From Hymenobacter profundi (GTDB lineage Bacteria > Bacteroidota > Bacteroidia > Cytophagales > Hymenobacteraceae): a stretch of DNA of 64,000 nt. The stretch is from positions 1 to 64,000 of the forward strand of contig NZ_JAHWGL010000004.1 in assembly GCF_019334315.1 (NCBI RefSeq), read 5' to 3'. Made by a program: the position numbers and the translations under genes. Below are positions 10,001 through 16,994 of the stretch, in pieces; the stretch's first letter is position 1, and the number at the start of each line of letters is the position of its first letter. The notes beneath the pieces were generated by a model. That model worked only from the letters and a program-made list of their open reading frames with translations, made no database searches and was not told the origin of the DNA.

Positions 10001-10600
10001 TCAGCGAATAAAAAACAGGAGGGGCGCCAGCATAACCATGAACTCCCGCAAGTATAGGCGTAACAGCTTCAACGACTTAGTCAAATGATACTCTACTGTT
10101 TTAGACGTAACCCCCAAATGCGTTGCTATTTCCTCTACGGATTGGTGCTCCAATCGGCTCAGTTGGAACACTTGCTTTGATTTTTCGGGCAGGAGTTCTA
10201 CACCTCGCAGGAAAGCGGCCGTTAAATCACTGGCAGCCAGCGCTTCTTCAGTTTCGTGCGTCGTCTCAATTTGTACGGTATGGCAGTAGGCTGCGTAGTG
10301 CGTTCGGACTCGATAAGCTCGAATGTAGCTTAGTACCCGATGGTTGATGGCTGCCAGCAAATAATGGTCTAGCTGTGCAATGGTCTGTTCGGCCCGCTTG
10401 TGCCAGAGAGCGGCAAACAACTCCTGTACTAATTCCTCTGCCGTTTCTCGCGATTTTAACTTTCGGTAAGCCAATGAGAATACCCGGTACCAGTACCGTT
10501 CATACACTTCAGCAAAAGCTCCCCGGTTGTCTAAGGCTACTGCTTGCAATAAAGCAGCATCGGTCCAAGAAGCATAAAACCGGATAGGTGGAGAACTCAC
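10001..10600 (-). CDS. ECF (FecI-like) RNA polymerase sigma-70 family factor
   Basis: A 199-residue sigma factor with two domains: sigma-2 at about residues 20-95 (FAEVYERYWYRVFSLAYRKL, then ETAEELVQELFAALW) and sigma-4 at about 130-185, where EEIATHLGVTSKTVEYHLTK is the helix-turn-helix that reads the -35 region. It would direct polymerase to the promoter of the downstream SusC/SusD genes and be held inactive by the FecR-type protein. The C-terminus ends in an unusual hydrophobic tail (FMVMLAPLLFFIR). Two inverted repeats lie upstream of the start. Family call is secure; target promoters are inferred from gene order. Confidence 0.95.
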   Translation of the reverse strand: MSSPPIRFYASWTDAALLQAVALDNRGAFAEVYERYWYRVFSLAYRKLKSRETAEELVQELFAALWHKRAEQTIAQLDHYLLAAINHRVLSYIRAYRVRTHYAAYCHTVQIETTHETEEALAASDLTAAFLRGVELLPEKSKQVFQLSRLEHQSVEEIATHLGVTSKTVEYHLTKSLKLLRLYLREFMVMLAPLLFFIR

Positions 10601-10646
10601 AAATAGAGAGGAGGAAGAGAAAAGTACGGAGAGAGATAAGGTGGTA

Positions 10647-10670
10647 TTATAAATATACTGATTTATAATA
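10647..10670. promoter_or_regulatory. Inverted repeat upstream of the sigma gene
   Basis: ATTATAAAT and ATTTATAAT are perfect 9-base arms with a 6-base spacer, 47 bases before the sigma start codon. The position and symmetry suit an operator or a promoter-overlapping site, but AT-rich DNA makes chance symmetry easier. No regulator is identified. Confidence 0.35.
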
Positions 10671-10744
10671 AAATAGTAATACTGTTAAATGCAGCTTAGA
10701 CACTGTAAATACTGGCTATTCGGAAAGCATAGAATACATGAACT

Positions 10745-10772
10745 CAATACATATCTATAACGATATGTATTG
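10745..10772. promoter_or_regulatory. Inverted repeat in the AT-rich sigma/tRNA gap
   Basis: CAATACATATC and GATATGTATTG form perfect 11-base arms with a 6-base spacer. It lies about 145 bases upstream of the sigma gene in the 374-base gap 10601-10974, which otherwise holds only the tRNA promoter and no credible gene. It could be an operator; there is no T-run, so a terminator is less likely. Confidence 0.4.
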
Positions 10773-10907
10773 GCGACGCGTGGATACGCAGATAGTAGGA
10801 GAGAATTTTCAAGCACTTCTTTACATTTTTGGAAAATTTTTCTGCTTGAAAATCAGCTGAAAACAGCTTTTTTGAAGTGAAATAGAAGGTTTTTTTACAG
10901 CAGGCGC

Positions 10908-10937
10908 TTGACTTCAGAAATTCTTCTTCTACCTTTG
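10908..10937 (+). promoter_or_regulatory. Promoter of the tRNA-Gly gene
   Basis: TTGAC at 10908-10912 and TACCTTTG at 10930-10937 match the Bacteroidota -33 and -7 elements with 17 bases between. The tRNA begins 38 bases after the -7 element, which leaves a normal 5' leader for RNase P. Confidence 0.8.
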
Positions 10938-10974
10938 TCACATCAAAACGCCGGTAACGGTGTTGAGACTAAAA

Positions 10975-11047
10975 GCGAGAGTAGCTCAGTTGGTAGAGCG
11001 CGACCTTGCCAAGGTCGAGGTCGCGAGTTCGAACCTCGTCTCCCGCT
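10975..11047 (+). tRNA. tRNA-Gly (anticodon GCC)
   Basis: A 73-base cloverleaf: D-arm GCTCAGTTGGTAGAGC, anticodon arm with loop CTTGCCAAG giving anticodon GCC, T-arm with GTTCGAAC, discriminator T. The CCA tail is encoded at 11048-11050. The acceptor stem has one A-C mismatch, position 4 (10978) against position 69 (11043), where most Bacteroidota Gly tRNAs as I know them have a G-C pair. Confidence 0.96.
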
Positions 11048-11053
11048 CCAAAC

Positions 11054-11087
11054 AAAAAGACGTTGCTTTACCAGCAGCGTCTTTTTT
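11054..11087 (+). terminator. Terminator after tRNA-Gly
   Basis: AAAAAGACGTTGCT pairs with AGCAGCGTCTTTTT (one G-T pair) around a 5-base loop and ends in a T-run, 4 bases after the encoded CCA. Confidence 0.85.
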
Positions 11088-11132
11088 GTTTGCACGTAGT
11101 AAGTATTGTTGCTGTTAGGTATAACTGCTTGA

Positions 11133-11215
11133 GCCAGAGTGGTGTAATGGTAGCCACGAGGGACTTAAAATCCCTTGTCTTCACGGACGTACGGGTTCGA
11201 GTCCCGTCTCTGGTA
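11133..11215 (+). tRNA. tRNA-Leu (anticodon TAA)
   Basis: An 83-base class II tRNA with a long variable arm. The anticodon arm GGGACTTAAAATCCC gives anticodon TAA; the T-arm contains GGTTCGAGTCC. The acceptor stem GCCAGAG/CTCTGGT closes with a G-T pair at 1-72 and discriminator A. CCA is not encoded (ACTA follows), unlike the neighbouring tRNA-Gly. Confidence 0.95.
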
Positions 11216-11220
11216 CTAGT

Positions 11221-11259
11221 AAAAAAAGCCCTTTCATTTTTCAATGAAAGGGCTTTTTT
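11221..11259. terminator. Terminator after tRNA-Leu
   Basis: AAAAAGCCCTTTCAT pairs perfectly with ATGAAAGGGCTTTTT. A- and T-runs on both sides mean it can also serve the oxidoreductase gene that ends at 11281 on the other strand. Confidence 0.92.
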
Positions 11260-11280
11260 GTATCGCTTCTTCTACTGTTC

Positions 11281-12318
11281 CTAACCTGCTACTGCGTCAA
11301 GCGGCTGGCGAGTCACTATCTGAAGCGCATCGGCAAGCAACTGGTAGGAGTATACGCGCGCTTCGTGGTCGAAGATATTGGAGACGGCCATCAGCTCGTT
11401 GACTTGCGTGCGGTCAACGAATTCTTGAAGCTCTGCTTGTAGCGTAGCTTTGCCGCCAATGAAGGAGTAGGCCAACATCTGCTCGACCATGTGCTGCTGG
11501 GCCGGTGACCAGAAGGGCTGCATGTTTTTCACGGGCAGTTGTAGCGGGGCGGGATGGCCGGCTACCACGCTCAGCATAAAGCGCTGCAAGGAAGTAGATA
11601 GCCACTGGGCCTGGTCATCGGTGTCGGCGGCTATTACGTTCACGCAGGCAATAACGTAGGGTGCGGCCAGCGTAGCAGAAGGTCGGAACTGCTGTCGGTA
11701 GATCTCTAGGGCGGGCAGTAGCTGTGCCGGTGCAAAGTGGCTGGCAAAGGCGTAGGGTAGGCCCAATTCTGCTGCTAGGTAGGCGCTATCGGTGCTGGAG
11801 CCTAAGATGTAGATCGGGATGTCGAGGCCCTCGCCGGGCATGGCGCGCACGGGGCTGGAGCTATTGGAAGCAGAGAAATAGGTTTGTAGCTGCTGAATAT
11901 CGCGCGGAAAATCCTGCACGGCCCCAAAGCGGCTGCCCCGAATGGCTTGAGCCGTGCGTTGGTCGGTGCCGGGGGCGCGGCCCAGGCCCAGATCGATGCG
12001 GCCCGGATACAGCGAGGCCAGCGTACCCATTTGCTCGGCCACTACCAGCGGCGCATGGTTGGGTAGCATAATGCCGCCCGAGCCTACCCGTAGGGAGGTA
12101 GTACCCCCAGCAATGTGACCAATCAGAATAGGTGGCGCTGAGCTGGCTACGCTCACCATATTGTGGTGCTCGGAAAGCCAGTAACGGGTATACCCCATGG
12201 CCTCTACCTGCTGGGCCAGGTGCAGGCTATTGCGGAATGTGTCGGTAGGCGTGCTTCCGGCAAGGATGGGCGCCAGATCCAGCACGGAAAAAGCAACGGA
12301 AGAAGTATCGGCTGTCAT
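11281..12318 (-). CDS. LLM-class flavin-dependent oxidoreductase (bacterial luciferase-like)
   Basis: A 345-residue TIM-barrel flavoenzyme of the luciferase-like monooxygenase superfamily; members oxidise small organic molecules using reduced FMN or F420. The family pattern is clear: LDLAPI near the start, a YWLSEHHNM block after the first helices, LRVGSGGIMLPNHAPLVVAE and the RIDLGLGRAPGTDQ segment typical of the alkanal-monooxygenase-like (YhbW) group. I chose 12318 as the start because the upstream 75 codons of the open frame lack any resemblance to the family. It is monocistronic and converges on the tRNA-Leu terminator. The substrate cannot be told from sequence or neighbours. Confidence 0.92.
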   Translation of the reverse strand: MTADTSSVAFSVLDLAPILAGSTPTDTFRNSLHLAQQVEAMGYTRYWLSEHHNMVSVASSAPPILIGHIAGGTTSLRVGSGGIMLPNHAPLVVAEQMGTLASLYPGRIDLGLGRAPGTDQRTAQAIRGSRFGAVQDFPRDIQQLQTYFSASNSSSPVRAMPGEGLDIPIYILGSSTDSAYLAAELGLPYAFASHFAPAQLLPALEIYRQQFRPSATLAAPYVIACVNVIAADTDDQAQWLSTSLQRFMLSVVAGHPAPLQLPVKNMQPFWSPAQQHMVEQMLAYSFIGGKATLQAELQEFVDRTQVNELMAVSNIFDHEARVYSYQLLADALQIVTRQPLDAVAG

Positions 12319-12507
12319 AATTCGGAAGGAAAAGGAGGCTGGCGGACGGCATCCGAATAGGACCGCAGGCAAAGCCTCATGAAGGTTGTACCTGCTCAAC
12401 AAAAAAGAGGCGCTACCGGTTGCCTGAAACGCTACGAGGCTGGATGTAGCCAAAGAGCTGTACCACGCCAGCACGATTCCATACCTGCACAACCGGAACG
12501 ACTTGCC

Positions 12508-12516
12508 TATCTTTGC
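12508..12516 (+). promoter_or_regulatory. Candidate -7 element for the metal-efflux locus
   Basis: TATCTTTG, a perfect TAnnTTTG match, about 33 bases before the ATG of the first gene of the metal locus (12549). No good -33 element is seen, so this is a moderate call. Confidence 0.45.
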
Positions 12517-12548
12517 GGTTGAGTACCGGGCGCTACCCCGCACACCCT

Positions 12549-12983
12549 ATGTTCCAACTCTCTGCCCTTACGCGACGCCTGACGGCGGCTACTTTTCTGG
12601 TAGCCTTCCTCAGCATGTTCGCGGGGCGGTGCTTCTGCGGCCCGGTAAGCAGTGAGGTGAAAGCACCCAAGATGACGTGCTGCACCAAGATGGCCGGCAA
12701 GCAGTGCGAGGGGATGAGCAAGACAGGTCATCCGTCTGGCAGCCCCGACAAGTCGGATTGCGAGACACCGGTAAAAGCCTTTTTTGCCGCGCTAGCCGGC
12801 CCGCCCAGCCACGGTGTGAGCGTCGATGCGCCGCTGTGGATGGTGCTGCCGCCTACCTTCAACTTTGAGTTTGCGCGCTACGTGCGCTGGGAGCAAGCCC
12901 GGCCGGTAGCCTTGGTGCCCCGGCGGCACCTGAAGCCGAAGATTCCGGATATCCGGGTCTTTACCCATTCCTTGACTATTTAA
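12549..12983 (+). CDS. Small exported Cys/Met/His-rich protein of the metal locus
   Basis: A 144-residue protein with an N-terminal hydrophobic segment after RR (residues about 8-28), so probably exported. Right after it comes a metal-ligand-rich stretch: MTCCTKMAGKQCEGM and further Cys and His residues. A CC pair and a PP pair (ALAGPPSH) recall the small HYC/CC/PP-type proteins often found near copper genes in Bacteroidota, but the HYC part is not clear, so I do not assign the family firmly. It is the first gene of a plus-strand run with HMBD, CusA, TolC-like and adaptor genes, which suggests a role in copper or similar ion handling. A terminator follows, so it may be expressed separately. 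Confidence 0.7.
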   Translation: MFQLSALTRRLTAATFLVAFLSMFAGRCFCGPVSSEVKAPKMTCCTKMAGKQCEGMSKTGHPSGSPDKSDCETPVKAFFAALAGPPSHGVSVDAPLWMVLPPTFNFEFARYVRWEQARPVALVPRRHLKPKIPDIRVFTHSLTI

Positions 12984-12996
12984 GGTCGATTTCGCA

Positions 12997-13050
12997 CGCG
13001 CTGCCGCCGTGGGTTTAGCTCTGCTATGCCCGCGGCGGCAGCGCGTTTTT
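12997..13050 (+). terminator. Terminator after the small Cys-rich gene
   Basis: CGCGCTGCCGCCG pairs perfectly with CGGCGGCAGCGCG and is followed by TTTTT. The 23-base loop is long. It lies 13 bases after the stop codon. Confidence 0.8.
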
Positions 13051-13131
13051 GTGCGCTAAGACGCTGTAGCAAGTAGGCGCTGTACGGCCTCCCTTTTCAC
13101 GTTTCTCATTCACTTTCAACCTTTTTCACTT

Positions 13132-13380
13132 ATGCTGATAAAATCTGCCTTCCTTTCTTTCGTGGCCGCTGGCCTATTCCTCGTGAGCAGCTGCGGCGCT
13201 GATAACAAGCCTGTAACGGTAGGCGCCGAAGGCCCTGGCGACAACATGGAAACCACCACAACCGATACCACGACTACCCCCGCTACCGCCGGAGCTTACG
13301 TGTGTCCCATGCACCCCGAAGTGACCAGCGACAAGCCCGGTGACTGCCCCAAGTGCGGCATGGCCTTGGTGAAGCAATAA
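13132..13380 (+). CDS. Heavy-metal-binding-domain (HMBD) lipoprotein
   Basis: An 82-residue lipoprotein. It has a signal peptide with lipobox-like VSSC near residue 22, a Thr-rich linker, and a C-terminal heavy-metal-binding domain reading [20 protein letters not shown], the same CxMHP...CPxCGM module that occurs at the front of the two adaptor proteins downstream. It would bind a soft metal ion in the periplasm, perhaps as a small chaperone that hands it to the efflux complex. It precedes the pump gene by 88 bases; that gap holds only short self-complementary stretches (AGCTGAT repeats) and no gene. Confidence 0.9.
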   Translation: MLIKSAFLSFVAAGLFLVSSCGADNKPVTVGAEGPGDNMETTTTDTTTTPATAGAYVCPMHPEVTSDKPGDCPKCGMALVKQ

Positions 13381-13468
13381 GGTAGCCACTGGCTGATAGC
13401 TGCTAGCTATTGGCTTCTGTTCAACAAAAAGCTGATAGCCATCAGCTGGTAGTCAACAGCTCAAAAAC

Positions 13469-14749
13469 ATGGTAGAAAAGCTGATTTCGCTTTCGTTGCG
13501 CAACCGGGTGCTGGTGCTGCTGCTGGCAGCAGGGCTGTTTGGGTGGGGCGTATACGCCCTGCGCCGCAACCCCATCGACGCCATTCCGGACCTCTCCGAA
13601 AACCAGGTGATTGTGTTTACGGAGTGGAGCGGGCGTAGTCCGCAGGTGCTGGAGGACCAGGTGACCTACCCGTTGGTATCGAACCTACAGGGGATTCCGA
13701 AGGTGCGCAATATCCGGGGCGCATCGATGTTTGGGATGAGCTTTGTGTACCTGATTTTTGAGGATGAGGTAGACCTATACTGGGCCCGCTCGCGGGTGTT
13801 GGAGCGCCTCAATTACGCCCAGCGCTTACTGCCCCAGGGCGTGACGCCTACCCTCGGTCCTGATGGGACGGGGGTAGGCCATGTGCTCTGGTACACCCTG
13901 AAAGCGAAGGGCATGGACCTGGGCGAACAGCGCGCCTTGCAGGATTGGTACGTGAAGTTTGCCCTGCAAACGGTGCCCGGCGTGAGCGAAGTGGCCTCGT
14001 TTGGCGGCTTTCAGAAGCAGTACCAAATCACCCTCGACCCCACCAAGCTCAACTACTACCGCATCCCGCTGCCCGACGTGCTGCGGGCCGTGCGCGCCAA
14101 CAACAACGACGTGGGTGGGCGCAAGTTTGAGATGAGCGACATGGGCTACATCGTGCGCGGGCTGGGCTACATCGAGAATATCCAGGATGTGGAGAACATA
14201 CCCGTGGGCACCTACCAGTCTACCCCCATCCGCATCAAGGACGTGGCCACCGTGCAAATGGGCGGCGACCTGCGCCTGGGCATCTTCGACGTGAATGGCG
14301 AGGGCGAAGCCGTGGGCGGCATCGTGGTGATGCGCTACGGCGAAAACGCCGACAACGTCATCAACGCCGTGAAAGCCAAGATGCAGGAGGTGGAAAAAGG
14401 CCTGCCGCCGGGCGTGACGTTCGACATTGCCTACGACCGGAGCACGCTCATCGAACGGGCCATTGCCTCGGTGCGCGGCACGCTGGTAGAGGAAATGGTG
14501 ACGGTGTCGCTCATCGTGCTATTGTTCCTGTTCCACGCCCGCAGCGCGCTTATCATCCTCATTCAGGTGCCGCTGTCCATTGCCATAGCCTTTATTCTGC
14601 TGGAAGCCTTCGGCGTGTCGTCCAATATCATGTCGCTCACTGGCATTGCGCTGGCCATTGGGGTGATTGTGGACGACGGTATTGTGGTGGTGGAAAACGC
14701 CTACCGGCAGTTGTCGGAAGCGCAACAGGCGGAAGAGGCTACAAGCTAG
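13469..14749 (+). CDS. cusA: CusA/CzcA-family RND metal efflux pump, N-terminal half (split gene)
   Basis: A 426-residue N-terminal piece of a heavy-metal RND pump that normally has about 1040 residues. It holds TM1 (VLVLLLAAGLFGWGVYAL), the first periplasmic porter region and TM2-TM4, including the TM4 proton-relay block GVIVDDGIVVVENAYR. Translation ends at a TAG right after TM4, in the cytoplasmic loop before TM5. The rest of the protein is encoded 187 bases further on in another frame (14937-16826). An inverted-repeat element lies between the two, so the break is an insertion, not a single-base error. Whether the halves assemble into a working pump is unknown. Location: inner membrane, working with the TolC-like channel and adaptors downstream. 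Confidence 0.88.
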   Translation: MVEKLISLSLRNRVLVLLLAAGLFGWGVYALRRNPIDAIPDLSENQVIVFTEWSGRSPQVLEDQVTYPLVSNLQGIPKVRNIRGASMFGMSFVYLIFEDEVDLYWARSRVLERLNYAQRLLPQGVTPTLGPDGTGVGHVLWYTLKAKGMDLGEQRALQDWYVKFALQTVPGVSEVASFGGFQKQYQITLDPTKLNYYRIPLPDVLRAVRANNNDVGGRKFEMSDMGYIVRGLGYIENIQDVENIPVGTYQSTPIRIKDVATVQMGGDLRLGIFDVNGEGEAVGGIVVMRYGENADNVINAVKAKMQEVEKGLPPGVTFDIAYDRSTLIERAIASVRGTLVEEMVTVSLIVLLFLFHARSALIILIQVPLSIAIAFILLEAFGVSSNIMSLTGIALAIGVIVDDGIVVVENAYRQLSEAQQAEEATS

Positions 14750-14753
14750 AAAA

Positions 14754-14897
14754 CTAGAGCTAGCTCCCCTCCTTTTTCAAGGAGGGGGTAGGGGGGGGTA
14801 AAAGTCGTCAGAACAACAAACTACAAACTAGCTCTAGCACCGTGCAAACCAGTTTTACCACCCCCTACCCCCTCCTTGAAAAAGGAGGGGAGCTAGC
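14754..14897. repeat. Inverted-repeat (MITE-like) element splitting cusA
   Basis: Arms at 14758-14804 and 14853-14897 are reverse complements over about 45 bases with one or two mismatches. Each arm is itself a short hairpin (CCCCTCC...GGAGGGG). The arm ends carry GAGCTAGC / GCTAGC and nearby copies of AGCTCTAG. About 48 bases lie between the arms. No transposase is encoded, so if mobile it would move by an outside enzyme. It sits exactly between the two halves of the pump gene and would form a strong hairpin in the shared mRNA. Confidence 0.85.
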
Positions 14898-14936
14898 CTT
14901 AGCTCTAGCTAAAATTTTATAGATCAGTATTTTAAA

Positions 14937-16826
14937 ATGACCACCGAAGAACGCAACCGAATCATTGAGCGGGCCTGCCAGCAGGTGGGGCCGGGCGTGT
15001 TCTACTCGTCCATTATCATCGTGGTGTCGTTTCTGCCGGTGTTTTTGCTCACGGGGCAGGAGGGCAAGCTGTTCGCGCCCCTGGCCTGGACCAAGACGTT
15101 TATCCTGCTGGTCGATGCCTTTGTGGCCATTACGGTGGGGCCGGTGCTGGTGAGCTTCCTACTGAAAGGCAAGCTGAAGCCGGAGGGTAGCAACCCAGTA
15201 GGGCGGGCGTTGGAGCGCGTGTACGCGCCGGTGCTGGCCTGGTGCCTACGCTGGCGCAAAACCACGTTGGGCCTCAACATCGTGGCCCTGCTCATCAGCA
15301 TTCCGATGCTCCTGAGCCTGGGCACCGAGTTTATGCCACCGCTCGATGAGGGTAGCATCCTGTTCATGCCCGTGACCCTGCCCGACGTGTCGAACCAGGA
15401 GGTGAAGCGCATTTTGCAGGTACAGGACCGCATTATCAAGCAAACGCCGGAGGTGGCGCACGTGCTGGGCAAGGCGGGTAGGGCCAACACGGCCACCGAC
15501 AACTCGCCGCTGTCGATGATTGAAACCATCATCCTGCTAAAACCCCGCGACGAGTGGCGTGCCGGCATGACCAAGGCCAAAATCGTGGACGAGCTGAACC
15601 AGAAACTCCAGATTCCGGGCGTGGTGAACGGCTGGACCCAGCCCATCATCAACCGCATCAACATGCTTTCCACCGGTATCCGGACGGATGTGGGCGTGAA
15701 GGTGTACGGCCAAAATCTGGATTCTATCTACCGGCTTTCCACCCGCATCCGGCAGCAGTTGGCGGGTATTGAGGGGGTGAAGGACCTGTACGTGGAGCCC
15801 ATTACGGGCGGCAAGTACCTCGATATCAAGGTGAAAAAAGAAGAAATTGGGCGCTACGGGTTGAGCGTAGACGACGTGAACCTGCTGGTGGAATCTGCCC
15901 TGGGGGGCATGGAGCTGACTACTACCATCGAGGGTAGGCAGCGCTTCAGCGTGAATGCGCGCTTTGCCCAGGACTTCCGTAACAGCCTACCTGCCTTGCA
16001 GCGCCTGCAAGTGCAAACGGCCAGCGGCCCCATCCCGCTGTCATCGGTGGCCGATATCCGGATTGCGGAAGGGCCGCCCATGATCAACTCCGAAAACGCC
16101 CTGCTACGCGGTACCGTGTTATTCAACGTGCGCGACCGGGACCTGGGGGGCACCGTGGCCGAAGCCCGCCAGCGCCTCGAAACCATGATGGGCAAGCTGC
16201 CGAAAGGCTACTTCTTGGATTGGAGTGGGCAGTACGAAAACCAGCTCCGCGCCACCCAAACCCTCAAGCTGATTCTGCCGCTGGTGCTGGCCATCATTTT
16301 CGGGGTGCTCTATTTCACGTTCGGCTCGCTGAAGGAAGCCTTTTTTAACCTCGTGACAGTGCCGTTTGCGCTGATTGGCGGCGTGTTCATCGTGTATTTC
16401 TACGACGTGAATCTGTCGGTAGCGGTAGCGGTGGGCTTTATCGCGCTGTTTGGGTTGGCCGTGGAAACCAGCATCCTGATGGTGATTTACCTCAACGAAG
16501 CCATGCAGAAGCTGGTGGCCGAAAAAGGCAACTCCCGCGACACCATCACGCCCGCCGACATCCGCGGGGCCGTGATGGCCGGCGCCGCCCAGCGCCTACG
16601 CCCCAAAATCATGACGGTTTCGGTGTCCTTATTCGGGCTGGTGCCGGTGCTGTGGTCCACGGGGGTAGGGTCTGATGTAATGCTGCCCATTGTGCTCCCG
16701 CTGATTGGCGGCGTGTTCACGTCCTCTATTCACATTCTACTGGTCACGCCAGTGGTGTTCGAGATGACCAAGGAATACGAATTGCGCAAACATGGCCGCA
16801 TGGAAATCCCAGTGGCCCGGCATTGA
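14937..16826 (+). CDS. cusA: CusA/CzcA-family RND metal efflux pump, C-terminal half (split gene)
   Basis: A 629-residue C-terminal piece starting in the TM4-TM5 loop (ATG at 14937), then TM5 (IIIVVSFLPVFLLTGQEGK), the second porter region and the remaining TM helices up to about residue 600. Of the three methionines that bind Cu(I) in E. coli CusA (573, 623, 672), the counterparts in RINMLSTGIR and EGPPMINSENA are Met, but the middle one lies in GRYGLSVDDV, where Leu replaces Met. The start codon follows an A/T-rich leader (TATTTTAAA), which favours initiation in Bacteroidota. If both halves are made they could join in the membrane because the cut is in a loop; otherwise this is a broken gene. 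Confidence 0.88.
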   Translation: MTTEERNRIIERACQQVGPGVFYSSIIIVVSFLPVFLLTGQEGKLFAPLAWTKTFILLVDAFVAITVGPVLVSFLLKGKLKPEGSNPVGRALERVYAPVLAWCLRWRKTTLGLNIVALLISIPMLLSLGTEFMPPLDEGSILFMPVTLPDVSNQEVKRILQVQDRIIKQTPEVAHVLGKAGRANTATDNSPLSMIETIILLKPRDEWRAGMTKAKIVDELNQKLQIPGVVNGWTQPIINRINMLSTGIRTDVGVKVYGQNLDSIYRLSTRIRQQLAGIEGVKDLYVEPITGGKYLDIKVKKEEIGRYGLSVDDVNLLVESALGGMELTTTIEGRQRFSVNARFAQDFRNSLPALQRLQVQTASGPIPLSSVADIRIAEGPPMINSENALLRGTVLFNVRDRDLGGTVAEARQRLETMMGKLPKGYFLDWSGQYENQLRATQTLKLILPLVLAIIFGVLYFTFGSLKEAFFNLVTVPFALIGGVFIVYFYDVNLSVAVAVGFIALFGLAVETSILMVIYLNEAMQKLVAEKGNSRDTITPADIRGAVMAGAAQRLRPKIMTVSVSLFGLVPVLWSTGVGSDVMLPIVLPLIGGVFTSSIHILLVTPVVFEMTKEYELRKHGRMEIPVARH

Positions 16827-16843
16827 TGGAAAGAAGTAAGAAC

Positions 16844-16960
16844 GTCATGCTGAGCGCAGCGGAGCGAAGCCGAAGCATCTCGCTCGCATGCTGATGGCAG
16901 ATAGTAATTACCAGGAGCACGCGAGATGCTTCGGCTTTGCTCTGTTGCGCTCAGCATGAC
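16844..16960. repeat. Palindromic intergenic repeat (GTCATGCTGAGC family)
   Basis: Left arm 16844-16883 and right arm 16921-16960 are reverse complements over 40 bases with three mismatches, starting GTCATGCTGAGCGCA and ending in the CATCTCGC part. It fills the gap between the pump and TolC-like genes. The same family is at 661-753 and 28814-28975. Confidence 0.88.
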
Positions 16961-16994
16961 CGCCTTTTTTTCTGCATTTCAGACGATTGTATAT

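Noticed and set aside
10744..10941. 65-codon open frame between the sigma and tRNA genes
   Set aside because: AT-rich, overlaps the tRNA promoter and an inverted repeat, and has no recognisable features.
11006..11284. 92-codon open frame on the plus strand
   Set aside because: Runs across both tRNA genes and their terminators.
14754..14897. Plain transcription terminator between the pump halves
   Set aside because: The arms lack a T-run and are far longer than a terminator needs; the sequence interrupts a coding region, so insertion is the better reading.
13469..16826. Sequencing frameshift as the reason for the split pump gene
   Set aside because: The two halves are separated by a real 187-base palindromic insertion, not by a one- or two-base slip.
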